In this document: positions 31,090 through 39,138 of the stretch, piece by piece
Layout: each line of letters opens with the position of its first letter
Numbering within the stretch: the stretch's first letter is position 1
From: Micromonospora halophytica
Lineage (GTDB): Bacteria > Actinomycetota > Actinomycetes > Mycobacteriales > Micromonosporaceae
Direction: 5' to 3'
DNA: 64,000 bases
NCBI RefSeq assembly: GCF_900090245.1
Contig: NZ_FMDN01000004.1
Location: forward strand, 204,169 to 268,168
Made by a program: the position numbers and the translations under genes
Notes under the pieces: model-generated
The model's database searches: none
The model's input: only the letters and a program-made list of their open reading frames with translations
Told to the model about the DNA's origin: nothing

Positions 31090-31126
31090 TTCTACGCCTG
31101 TAGTATGACCTTCTACAGCTGTAGAA
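31090..31126. promoter_or_regulatory. Paired TetR operators between tetR and the monooxygenase gene
   Basis: A perfect 16-bp palindrome TTCTACAGCTGTAGAA is at 31111-31126. A second copy with the same CTAC/GTAG half-sites (CTAC-GCCT-GTAG) is at 31092-31103. Their centres are 21 bp apart, two helical turns. Both sit between the divergent starts at 31069 and 31138 and would block transcription in both directions. Confidence 0.75.
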
Positions 31127-31137
31127 AGGTGGTCGGG

Positions 31138-32331
31138 ATGGACGGACACGCGGTGGTCGTCGGCGGCGGCATCGGCGGCCTGGCCGGCGCGCTCGCCCTG
31201 CACCGGTCGGGCTGGCGGGTCACCGTGCTGGAACGCGCACCCGAGCTGCGCGAGCTGGGCGCCGGGCTGACCCTGATGAGCAACGCGCTGCGCGGACTGG
31301 ACGCGCTCGGCGTCGGGCCGGCGATCCGCGCGCACGGCCGCGTCGACGGCCCGGGCGGGCTGCGTACCCGGACCGGCCGCTGGCTGTCCCGGGTCGAGGC
31401 CGCCGGGATGACCGGGCAGCTCGGCACCACCATGCTCGGCATCCACCGCGCCGACCTGCACGGCATCCTGCGCGACGCCCTGCCGCCGGGCACGCTGCGC
31501 ACCGACGCCGAGGTGCTCGACGTGACGACCGGCCCGGACGGCGCCCGGGTGCGCCACCGCCGGCACTCCGAGCCGACCACGCTCGCCGCCGACCTGGTCG
31601 TCGGCGCGGACGGCCTGCGCTCGACGGTCCGGTCCCGGCTCTGGCCGGACGCCGCCGCGCCGGTGTACGCCGGCGCGACGGCCTGGCGGGCCGCGATCGG
31701 TTGGACCGACCCGCTGCCGACCGCGGTGAGCTGGGGCCCCGCAGCGGAGTTCGGCATGGTGCCGCTCGGCGGGGGCCGCGTCTACTGGTACGGCGCGGTC
31801 ACCGCCCCGGCCGGCGGGCGGGCCCCGGACGAACTGGCCGCCGCGCGGGAGCACTTCGGCGACTGGCACGACCCGGTCCCGGCGCTGCTCGCCGCCACCG
31901 CGCCGGAGCAGGTGCTGCGGCACGACCTGTACCACCTGGCCACCCCGCTGCCGTCCTACGTGCACGGTCGAGTGGTGCTGCTCGGCGACGCGGCGCACGC
32001 GATGACCCCGTACCTCGGGCAGGGGGCCGCCCAGGCGATCGAGGACGCGGTGACCCTCGGCGCGGCGTGCGCCGGCGGGCCGGCCCACCTGGACACCGCC
32101 CTCGACCGGTACGACCGGGAACGCCGCCCGCGCACCCAGGCGCTCGCCCGCGCCTCGGCCCGCGCCGGCCGGTACGGCCAGCAGCTGCGCCACCCGGTCG
32201 CGGTCGCGTTCCGCGACACCCTGATCCGGCTCACCCCGTCGGCGATGGCGCTGCGCCAGGCCGCCCGGTACGCCGACTGGCACCCGCCGCTCCCTGAGCC
32301 GGCGACAGACCGCTCGGCCCGACCGTGGTGA
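31138..32331 (+). CDS. FAD-dependent monooxygenase
   Basis: 397 residues of the PHBH-like class A flavoprotein monooxygenases. It has the N-terminal FAD motif VVVGGGIGGLAGALALHRSGW (~7-27), VVGADGLRSTVR (DG motif, ~165) and LLGDAAHAMTPYLGQGAAQAIEDA (GD motif, ~285). It hydroxylates or epoxidises an aromatic or similar substrate using NAD(P)H and O2. Substrate unknown. The ATG at 31138 is preceded by AAAGGTGGTC. Gene order with TetR is typical of an inducible detoxification pair. Confidence 0.9.
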   Translation: MDGHAVVVGGGIGGLAGALALHRSGWRVTVLERAPELRELGAGLTLMSNALRGLDALGVGPAIRAHGRVDGPGGLRTRTGRWLSRVEAAGMTGQLGTTMLGIHRADLHGILRDALPPGTLRTDAEVLDVTTGPDGARVRHRRHSEPTTLAADLVVGADGLRSTVRSRLWPDAAAPVYAGATAWRAAIGWTDPLPTAVSWGPAAEFGMVPLGGGRVYWYGAVTAPAGGRAPDELAAAREHFGDWHDPVPALLAATAPEQVLRHDLYHLATPLPSYVHGRVVLLGDAAHAMTPYLGQGAAQAIEDAVTLGAACAGGPAHLDTALDRYDRERRPRTQALARASARAGRYGQQLRHPVAVAFRDTLIRLTPSAMALRQAARYADWHPPLPEPATDRSARPW

Positions 32332-32502
32332 CGAAGCCCCCGGATCGTGCGGGAAATTGTGCGCCCGGCCAACCTTTCAGATTATCGGCCGCGCTCGTTT
32401 TTCCGGCTCCACCGAAAGGGATATCGCACCGGTAAGATCGGCGACAACGATGTGACTGATCATTGACTGCTCCCGGTGACGCCGATCACACACACTGCTG
32501 AC

Positions 32503-33306
32503 ATGAATACGGGACTCACACGCGGCAGGGCATTCCGCGTCGCGGTGTGTCTCGCGCTGGTGGCCGCGCTCGCCGGCTGCATGCAACTGCACGTCGGGCT
32601 CACCGTCCACGCCGATGACACGGTCGACGGACAACTGCTCCTGACCGCCGAGAAGAGGTGGCTGACCACCAGGAACAGGACCGTCCAGGTCGGCTTCGCC
32701 GAGCTGCGGCAGAACATGCCCTCGCTGCCGCCCGGCGAGGAGAGCGTCTACGAGAACCCGACCCACTACGGTTCTCTGATCAATTATCGGCGTACCCCGC
32801 TCGCGGATTTCCGCAGCGACAGCCTCAATCTGGTCCGGGACGGCGATCTCCTCCGGTTCCACCTCTCGCTCGATCCGCGGAAATACGGCGGGAAGGTGGC
32901 CGAACAGGATCCGCGTAACCAGGCCCTGTTCCTCCAGTCGGCGTCGTTCGAGATCTCCGTGACCTTTCCCGGTCGGGTGATCGATTCCAACGGCGCGGTG
33001 ACCGGCCGGTCGGTCACCTGGAAGGTCGGGCCGAACCGCGACAAGCCGACCGAACTGCGGGCCGTCGCCGAGGCGCCGCCACCGGCCGCGCCGGCCGCCA
33101 CCGAGCCGGGCGGCACGACCCGGGACGCCGACGACGGCTCCTTCCCGTGGCTCGTGGTCGGCGCCGGCGTCGGCCTGGCCGTGCTGCTGGCCGGCGCGGC
33201 CGTCGTCGTCCTGCTGCGGCGACGGGGCGGTGCCGCCCCGACCCCGTCGGCCCCGACGGACACTCCCACCGCCGCATCGGCGGTGGAGCATCCGGGGTCG
33301 GTCTGA
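32503..33306 (+). CDS. LppM-like lipoprotein with C-terminal transmembrane segment
   Basis: 267 residues. The signal peptide ends in the lipobox ALAGC (~26), giving a lipid-anchored Cys. The exposed domain (~27-190) resembles the LppM family of actinobacteria (MQLHVGLTVHADDTVDGQLLLTA, LRFHLSLDPR). A TM helix (~218-243) and short cytosolic Pro/Thr tail follow. The ATG at 32503 fits the signal peptide. The 170 bases before it are less GC-rich than the surroundings and probably hold the promoter. It precedes the CIS operon by 110 bases in the same direction; a functional link is only possible. Confidence 0.8.
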   Translation: MNTGLTRGRAFRVAVCLALVAALAGCMQLHVGLTVHADDTVDGQLLLTAEKRWLTTRNRTVQVGFAELRQNMPSLPPGEESVYENPTHYGSLINYRRTPLADFRSDSLNLVRDGDLLRFHLSLDPRKYGGKVAEQDPRNQALFLQSASFEISVTFPGRVIDSNGAVTGRSVTWKVGPNRDKPTELRAVAEAPPPAAPAATEPGGTTRDADDGSFPWLVVGAGVGLAVLLAGAAVVVLLRRRGGAAPTPSAPTDTPTAASAVEHPGSV

Positions 33307-33416
33307 CCGGCCACCGGCCCGACCACCCACCACCGTCACCCGGACGTCCGCCTACCGGCCGTCGCACCTCCCCACCACCCCACCCGCTGCACCGCACCGT
33401 CCGAAGGGAGAACGCC

Positions 33417-33761
33417 GTGAACGATCTCTTCACCTGGGCCGCCCTCGGCAGCCTCACCGGCGCCAGCGCCGCCACCCTGCTGACCGCCAACGTCGTCGGC
33501 GGGCTGATCGGCCCCCACGGCGACAAGGCCCGCAAGTGGATCGCGCTGGGCGTCGCCCTCGCGCTCTCCTACGCCACCGCGGCGTTCGCCGCCGACGCCG
33601 GCGCCGAGAAGTGGATCATCGCGTTCTTCAACGGGCTGGTCATCTTCTCCGCCGCCCTCGGCGCCAACCAGCTGCCGCCGGGCAACCGACAGGCGACACA
33701 GGCGTCGCCCACCCAGCTCGCGCAGAACCGCGAGCCCCGCTTCATCCGCTCCTGGGTCTGA
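33417..33761 (+). CDS. Small membrane protein with holin-like topology
   Basis: 114 residues with about three hydrophobic segments (~8-32, ~41-60, ~67-85), then a polar tail (GNRQATQASPTQLAQNREPRFIRSW). Size and layout resemble holins, but I recognise no family motif. The GTG at 33417 follows GAAGGGAG (33401-33410). It is 14 bases before the next membrane gene and appears to lead the contractile-system operon, so it may help anchor or release the particles (inference). Confidence 0.65.
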   Translation: MNDLFTWAALGSLTGASAATLLTANVVGGLIGPHGDKARKWIALGVALALSYATAAFAADAGAEKWIIAFFNGLVIFSAALGANQLPPGNRQATQASPTQLAQNREPRFIRSWV

Positions 33762-33775
33762 GAGAGGTGAGCCCC

Positions 33776-34384
33776 ATGATCTTCGGATTCGTCAGCGCCG
33801 CCGTCCACGTCGTCCTCGGCGCCCTGCTCGGCGGCCTCGCCGGTGGGATCCTCGGCAGTGTGATCGGCGGGGTCGTCGGACTCCTCGTCGGCGCCCCGTT
33901 CGGCTGGGCGGTCGCCTCGGCCGGGGTGTACGGCCCGGACGCCCGCGGCATCGCGCTCTTCGTCGTCGACCACACCTGGAGCCTGCCCAACACCGCCGCC
34001 GGCGCGCTCTTCCTCGCCACACACCTGGTCTTCGGCCACCGGCTGGACCGGACCGTCTCGCAGCGCAGCTGCCGGGTCAACGTCGTCGAGGGCGTCTCCC
34101 CCCGGTACGCCACCACGATCGGCACGGTCTGCGCCGGCTCCAGCCCCGGCATCCAACGCCACGAGGACGTGCACATCCTCCAGGGCCGGCTGCTCGGCCC
34201 GCTCTACCTGCCGCTGGTGGCGCTGAACTACGTCCTGTTCACCATCGCCCCGGTCTGGCTGCTCTGGCACGACCACACCAACGCGCCGATCAACCGCTTC
34301 ACCCGGTACTTCGAGATCGGCGTCTACCCGCACGTCTGGAACGAGGCCATCGCGTACCGGATCCAGGGGACGCCGCCGCGATGA
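33776..34384 (+). CDS. Membrane protein with an HExxH (HEDVH) motif
   Basis: 202 residues. Gly-rich N-terminal membrane segments (~1-55, GGLAGGILGSVIGGVVG) are followed by a central polar part with RHEDVHILQGRLLGPLYLPL (~127-146). The HEDVH is an HExxH zinc-protease motif at the edge of a further hydrophobic stretch (ALNYVLFTIAPVWLLW). It may be a membrane peptidase or a degenerate scaffold; no third ligand is obvious. The ATG at 33776 has GAGAGGTGAG upstream. The stop overlaps the start of the Pvc16-like gene (ATGA), tying it to the injection system. Confidence 0.65.
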   Translation: MIFGFVSAAVHVVLGALLGGLAGGILGSVIGGVVGLLVGAPFGWAVASAGVYGPDARGIALFVVDHTWSLPNTAAGALFLATHLVFGHRLDRTVSQRSCRVNVVEGVSPRYATTIGTVCAGSSPGIQRHEDVHILQGRLLGPLYLPLVALNYVLFTIAPVWLLWHDHTNAPINRFTRYFEIGVYPHVWNEAIAYRIQGTPPR

Positions 34385-35079
34385 CCGACGACGGGCGTGG
34401 ACCGATCGAGGCGGCCACCGCCGACCTGGCGGCGTGGCTGGCCGGGACGGCCGGCGCGGCCGTCCCGGTCGGCCCGCCCACCGACGGCGGGGCCGCCGAC
34501 GGGCTGACCGTGTGGCCGCTGGAACTGCGGCCCGCCCGGCAGACCCACGGCACCGGCGGCCGCCAGGCGTACCGGTTCCAGGTCCGGCACCTGCTCGCGG
34601 CGGCCGGGCCGGCGGCGCTGCCCCGGCTGGACCGGGTGCTCGCCGCCGCCGTCACCGCCGGGGAGCCGGAGGTGGTGCTGGAGGCCGGCGACCCGGGACT
34701 GTGGCGCGCGTTCGGGGTGCCGCCCCGGCCGGCACTGCTGATCGACGTGCCGGCGCAGGTGGCCCGGCCGGCGCCCGTCGCCCCGCCGGTGCTGCGCCCG
34801 CTGCGGCTGCGGCAGGTGGCGATGCGTCCCCTGGACGGCCGGGTGGTCGGCCCGCAGGAGCAGCCCCTGGCCGCCATGCGGGTCGAACTGGCCGGCACCC
34901 CGTACGCGACGCACACCGACGCCGCCGGCCGGTTCCGGCTCGACGGCGTGCCGCACGACCCGGAGCAGCCCGGCCGGCCGGTCCGACTGCGCCTGGTCGG
35001 CCGCGGTCACACCCTCACCGCCGAGGTGGACCCGGCCGACACCGACCTCGTCATCGTCTGCGCACCGCCGGCCCGCTGA
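34381..35079 (+). CDS. Pvc16-like CIS protein with carboxypeptidase-regulatory-like C-terminal domain
   Basis: 232 residues. The N-terminal ~120 residues (LTVWPLELRPARQTHGTGGRQAYRFQVRHLLAAAGP, shown in parts) look like the DUF4255/Pvc16 N-terminal domain that caps contractile tails. Residues ~155-232 (GRVVGPQEQPLAAMRVELAG, TDAAGRFRLDGVPHDPE) match a carboxypeptidase regulatory-like Ig fold. It is the first CIS-type gene and lies right before the sheath. Confidence is moderate because the N-terminal match is weak. Confidence 0.65.
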   Translation: MTDDGRGPIEAATADLAAWLAGTAGAAVPVGPPTDGGAADGLTVWPLELRPARQTHGTGGRQAYRFQVRHLLAAAGPAALPRLDRVLAAAVTAGEPEVVLEAGDPGLWRAFGVPPRPALLIDVPAQVARPAPVAPPVLRPLRLRQVAMRPLDGRVVGPQEQPLAAMRVELAGTPYATHTDAAGRFRLDGVPHDPEQPGRPVRLRLVGRGHTLTAEVDPADTDLVIVCAPPAR

Positions 35080-35102
35080 CCCGAGAAGCACCAGGAGGAC
35101 CG

Positions 35103-36314
35103 ATGCCCCACTACTTCTCCCCCGGCATCTACGTCGAGGAGGTGCCGGGCGGCTCCCACCCGATCGGGCCGATCGGCACCAGCACCGCCGCGTTCGTCGG
35201 GGTCGCCCCGGACCGCACCGCGCACGTGGACCGGGCGGTGCCGGTGAACAGCTGGTCGGAGTTCCTGCGGCTCTACGCCTCCGGTGAGCGTCCGGAGAGC
35301 ACGCCGCTGGCCCGCGCGGTCTTCGGCTTCCTGGACAACGGCGGCACCCGCTGCTGGGTGGTCAACGTCGGTGAGGGCGGCCAGCTCACCGGCTCCGGCC
35401 GGCGGCGCACCGGCCTGCAACTGCTGGAGGCGGTCGACGAGGTCGCCATCCTCGCCGCGCCCGGCTTCCACGACCCGGTCTCGCACGAGGCGCTGCTCGC
35501 CACCGCCGAGCGGCTGCGCACCATGGTCGCCATCTGCGACCCGCCACCCGGCGTCGACGACGTCTCCGCGCTGACCCGGGTCGCCACCGCCCGCGACGGC
35601 AAACCCGCCGGCAGCGCCGGCAAACCGGACGACGACCAGACGCCGAAGGCGTACCGGCCCCGGCAGTCGGACTTCGGCGCGTTCTACTTCCCCTGGCTGC
35701 GGGTGCGCGACCCGATCAACGGCGAACTGGTGGCCACCCCGCCGAGCGGGCACATGGCCGGCATCTGGGCCCGCACCGACGCCCTGCGCGGGGTGCACAA
35801 GGCCCCCGCCAACGAGCCGGTACGCGGCGCGGTCGACCTGGAGTACCTGGTCACCCGCCCCGAGCACGACGTGCTCAACCCCAAGGGCGTGAACGTGATC
35901 CGCTACTTCGCCGGCGAGGGCATCCGGGTCTGGGGCGCCCGTACGCTCGCCGCCGAGGCCGGCGAGTGGCGTTACCTCAACGTCCGGCGGCTCTCCATCT
36001 CCATCGAGCAGGCGATCGCCAACGGCACCCGGTGGATGGTCTTCGAGCCGAACGACTTCTCGCTGTGGCGCTCGATCCGCCGGGACATCGGCGCGTTCCT
36101 CACCCGGGTGTGGCGCGACGGCGCGCTGCTGGGCCGTACGCCCGAGGAGGCGTTCTTCGTCAAGTGCGACGAGGAGACCAACCCGGCCGACGTCCGCGAC
36201 GCCGGGATGGTGGTGGCGCACATCGGCATCGCGGTGGTCAAGCCCGCCGAGTTCGTGGTGTTCAAGCTGAGCCAGTGGGCCGGCGGCGCCGAGACCGAGA
36301 CGATCGGAGGCTGA
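35103..36314 (+). CDS. CIS / phage contractile tail sheath protein
   Basis: 403 residues. It starts MPHYFSPGIYVEEVPGGSHPI, the usual sheath N terminus, with GTSTAAFVGVAPDRT. The sheath core is at ~225-335 (DPINGELVATPPSGHMAGIWARTDALRGVHKAPAN in parts) and the C terminus is GMVVAHIGIAVVKPAEFVVFKLSQ. It is the only sheath copy; many actinobacterial loci have one or two. The Shine-Dalgarno AGGAGG is at about 35094. The sheath contracts to drive the inner tube through the target envelope. Confidence 0.93.
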   Translation: MPHYFSPGIYVEEVPGGSHPIGPIGTSTAAFVGVAPDRTAHVDRAVPVNSWSEFLRLYASGERPESTPLARAVFGFLDNGGTRCWVVNVGEGGQLTGSGRRRTGLQLLEAVDEVAILAAPGFHDPVSHEALLATAERLRTMVAICDPPPGVDDVSALTRVATARDGKPAGSAGKPDDDQTPKAYRPRQSDFGAFYFPWLRVRDPINGELVATPPSGHMAGIWARTDALRGVHKAPANEPVRGAVDLEYLVTRPEHDVLNPKGVNVIRYFAGEGIRVWGARTLAAEAGEWRYLNVRRLSISIEQAIANGTRWMVFEPNDFSLWRSIRRDIGAFLTRVWRDGALLGRTPEEAFFVKCDEETNPADVRDAGMVVAHIGIAVVKPAEFVVFKLSQWAGGAETETIGG

Positions 36315-36315
36315 C

Positions 36316-36798
36316 ATGACCACCCCCGCCACGCCGCAGCCGGGCGCGCCGGTCGACCCGTACCGGGCCTACAACTTCAAGCTGCTCATCAACGGCGTCA
36401 CCAACGGCCACTTCACCGAGGTCAGCGGCCTGGAGGTGACGATCGGGCGGCGGGCGTACCGGGAGGCCGGCAACGACCGGATCCGGGCGATCCCCGGCCA
36501 GGTGGACTACGCCCCGGTGACCCTGCACTTCGGCCTGACCTCGTCGCGGGAGCTGTGGGACTGGGTGCAGACCGCCGCCCGGGGCGCGGTGAGCCGGCGC
36601 AACGTCTCGGTGGTGCTGCTGGACGCCGCCGGCACCACCGAGGTGCTGCGCTGGAACATGATCAACGCGTGGCCGATGCGGTGGCGCGGCGCGCACCTGC
36701 ACACCCTGTCCCAGGAGATCGCCATCGAGGCGTTGACCCTGGCGTACGAGGGTCTGGAGCTGGAGGCGGGCAGTGCCGCCGCGCCCCGCACCGCGTAG
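36316..36798 (+). CDS. CIS / phage tail tube protein
   Basis: 160 residues of the T4 gp19-like tube family: DPYRAYNFKLLINGVTNGHFTEVSGLEV (~15-42 in parts), IPGQVDYAPVTLHFGLTSSRELWDWVQ and an INAWPMRW core. It forms the inner tube inside the sheath. The ATG is 1 base after the sheath stop. Only one tube gene is present, whereas most eCIS loci have two or three. The end overlaps the next gene by 26 bases. Confidence 0.92.
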   Translation: MTTPATPQPGAPVDPYRAYNFKLLINGVTNGHFTEVSGLEVTIGRRAYREAGNDRIRAIPGQVDYAPVTLHFGLTSSRELWDWVQTAARGAVSRRNVSVVLLDAAGTTEVLRWNMINAWPMRWRGAHLHTLSQEIAIEALTLAYEGLELEAGSAAAPRTA

Positions 36799-38383
36799 CT
36801 GGCTCGCCCGCCGCCTGCGGGACGCCGCCGACGCGGCCGAGCGGTGGGCCGCCGGGTCCGGGCCGGCCGACGCCGACCCGCCGGTCGACGTGCCGCCGCG
36901 CCGCCCGGGCCAGCCTCCGGAGCACTGGCTGCGGCTGGTCGCGGAGCACGCTCCGGGCCTGCTGCGCGACCTCGACCTGCCGCCCGACACCGCCGGCCGG
37001 CCCGCCGGTCCGGCTCCCTCCGGGGTACGCGGACAGCCCACCGCCACGGGCCACGCGCCCGAGCCGCACCCGACCGCCGGTCGGCTGGCCCCCGCCGCCC
37101 ACCGGCCCGGCACCGGCCTCGCCGCTACGGCCGCACCACGACGGCACGACCACCGCCCCGACCGGTCCGGTCCGCCCGGCGGCACCCCGGTCGCCGCCCC
37201 GCGTGCCGGCGTCGACCCGGCCGGCGTGCCCACCGTAGCGGGTGACCAGACACTCCGGCGGGTTGTCGCGTCCGGCCGCACCACCGCCTCCGGTGACGGC
37301 GAGGACCGGGGCGACCTGGCATCCGAGGCGTGGCCCGGGTCCGCGTCGTCGACCGGATCGGGTGGCGGCGGCCATGCGCCGGCCGGGATCCCCGCCCGCC
37401 TCCGCCCGGCGGTACCCCCACCGGGCTGGCTGCCGCCCGTCGCCGGCAGCGCACCCGACCGCCCGGCTCGTCCCGACACCGGACGGGACGCCGGGGCGGC
37501 GTCGCACGCGCTCCCGCTCCTGCCCGCCCGCCCCGCCCCGGTGGACGCCGTCGCACCCGGGCTGCCGGGTGGACCGCACGACGCGGCGCCGACACACCCG
37601 CTCGGGTCCCGGCCCGAAGGTCCGGACACTGTCCCTTCCGAAGAACGCCGGGGCAGCCACGCACCGCACGGCTCGGCAGGTGGGGTCGGCAGCTCCGGCG
37701 GTGTCCGGTTCACCGAACGGCCCGCCCCGGGCCACCCCGGCGGCGCCGGGACCGGCCACCCCGCGCTCTCCCCCGCCGCCCCGGCCGACGCCGGGTACCT
37801 CCCGTCCCCGCCCCTGGGACACCTCCGGGGCCGGGCCACCGGTTCCGAGCCGTTCCCCTTCCCTCCGGGCGGCCCCGGAGGGTCCCCGTTCCCGGGCAGC
37901 GGTCCCGGGCGTGCGGCCGGCGAGGGACGAGAGGCGGAACGGGAGAACCCGCCCGGCGGCGAAGCGCGCCTCCCCTGCGCCGCCGGCCCCGACGGTGTCC
38001 CGCCCGTCCCCGACGGCCTTCGCGTCGGCGCGGCCCGGGTCGCGTGGCGGCCGGAGGCCGATCCGCTCCCGGCCGGCACGGTGCCGCCCGCCGGCCGGTC
38101 CGGCCCGGCTCGCCCACCCCACGGAGGCCAGCACGCCGACGACGCCCCGGACAGGCGGTGGGCGTACCCGGGGGACCCGTGGCCGGCGCTGCCGGACGAG
38201 CCGCCCGGGCCGGGGCGGGACGCGGTGGTCGTACCCCCGGCGGGGACGACCACGACGGCGCGGTGGTGGGGCGACGACCCGTGGCCGGCGCTGCCGGACG
38301 ACCGGGACCGGCGGCCGGCGGCGGACGCCGACCCCGGCGGCGCGCGGTGGAATCGGCTCGACCGGGAACAGCGGGGCGCCTGA
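36773..38383 (+). CDS. Long Pro/Gly-rich protein of the CIS operon
   Basis: 536 residues, unrecognised. The N-terminal ~75 residues are helical (SWLARRLRDAADAAERWAAG, PPEHWLRLVAEHAPGLLRDL). The rest is disordered, rich in Pro, Gly, Ala, Arg. The C-terminal ~90 residues carry two DPWPALPD units (near 38179 and 38278) and a short RWNRLDREQ end. The GTG at 36773 overlaps the tube gene by 26 bases, and TGATG overlap leads into the next gene. GC-rich third positions in this frame support coding. It could be a cargo, ruler or assembly factor; tube-to-LysM spacers in related loci are usually much shorter. Confidence 0.7.
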   Translation: MPPRPAPRSWLARRLRDAADAAERWAAGSGPADADPPVDVPPRRPGQPPEHWLRLVAEHAPGLLRDLDLPPDTAGRPAGPAPSGVRGQPTATGHAPEPHPTAGRLAPAAHRPGTGLAATAAPRRHDHRPDRSGPPGGTPVAAPRAGVDPAGVPTVAGDQTLRRVVASGRTTASGDGEDRGDLASEAWPGSASSTGSGGGGHAPAGIPARLRPAVPPPGWLPPVAGSAPDRPARPDTGRDAGAASHALPLLPARPAPVDAVAPGLPGGPHDAAPTHPLGSRPEGPDTVPSEERRGSHAPHGSAGGVGSSGGVRFTERPAPGHPGGAGTGHPALSPAAPADAGYLPSPPLGHLRGRATGSEPFPFPPGGPGGSPFPGSGPGRAAGEGREAERENPPGGEARLPCAAGPDGVPPVPDGLRVGAARVAWRPEADPLPAGTVPPAGRSGPARPPHGGQHADDAPDRRWAYPGDPWPALPDEPPGPGRDAVVVPPAGTTTTARWWGDDPWPALPDDRDRRPAADADPGGARWNRLDREQRGA

Positions 38384-39138
38384 TGGAACGGGTGGCCTTT
38401 CTGGAGGACTCCTCGGGGCTGCGGGTCGACTGCCTGCTGAACCCGGAGACCGTCCAGGTGACCCGGCTGGCCGGGGTACGCCCGCGCGGCGTCGCCGACG
38501 CCCGGCTCACCGGCGCCGGCCTCGCCGACGACCCGCTGGTCTTCACCGGCGGCGGGCGCACCGAACTGGTGCTGGACCTGCTCTTCGACACCGACCTGGT
38601 GGAAGGGCCGACCCGCCCGCAGGACGTCCGCGCCCTCACCCGTCCACTCTGGATGCTTGCCGAGAACTCGGCCACCGAGCACGGCTGGCTACGGCCGCCG
38701 CTGGTCCGCCTGGTCTGGGGCAAGACCTGGAACGTGCCCGGGGTGATCGTGGCGATCGCGGAACGCTTCGACGCGTTCGGCCTCACCGGCTCGCCCCGCC
38801 GGTCCTGGCTGCGGCTGAAGCTGGTCCGGGTCGCGGAGGCCGCCGACGAGGCGCGGGAGGGCTTCGCCGACGAACTCGCCGCGGCGAGCACCCCCACCGC
38901 GGCGCCCGGCTCGGCGGTCGTCGCCACCGGGGACGGCTCGGCGACGCCGGGCCACTCCGGGGTCCGCTTCGACCTGCTCGCCCACGACGCGCTCGGCTCA
39001 CCGCTGCGCTGGCGGCTGCTCGCCGAGCACAACCGGATCACCGACCCGCTCGCCGTGCCGGCCGGCACCACGCTGGCGGTGCCCCCACTCGCCGCGCCCC
39101 CGACCGCCGACGCGACGCCGGGAGGTGGTCAGCCGTGA
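38383..39138 (+). CDS. LysM-type CIS baseplate protein (gp53-like)
   Basis: 251 residues. The N-terminal part starts MERVAFLEDSSGLRVDCLLNPETVQ, with LVLDLLFDTD as usual for the CIS LysM protein that links tube and spike. The C-terminal RWRLLAEHNRITDPLAVPAGTTLAVPP is the LysM-like peptide. The ATG at 38383 is coupled to the previous gene (TGATG). It sits at the tube-baseplate junction. Confidence 0.88.
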   Translation: MERVAFLEDSSGLRVDCLLNPETVQVTRLAGVRPRGVADARLTGAGLADDPLVFTGGGRTELVLDLLFDTDLVEGPTRPQDVRALTRPLWMLAENSATEHGWLRPPLVRLVWGKTWNVPGVIVAIAERFDAFGLTGSPRRSWLRLKLVRVAEAADEAREGFADELAAASTPTAAPGSAVVATGDGSATPGHSGVRFDLLAHDALGSPLRWRLLAEHNRITDPLAVPAGTTLAVPPLAAPPTADATPGGGQP

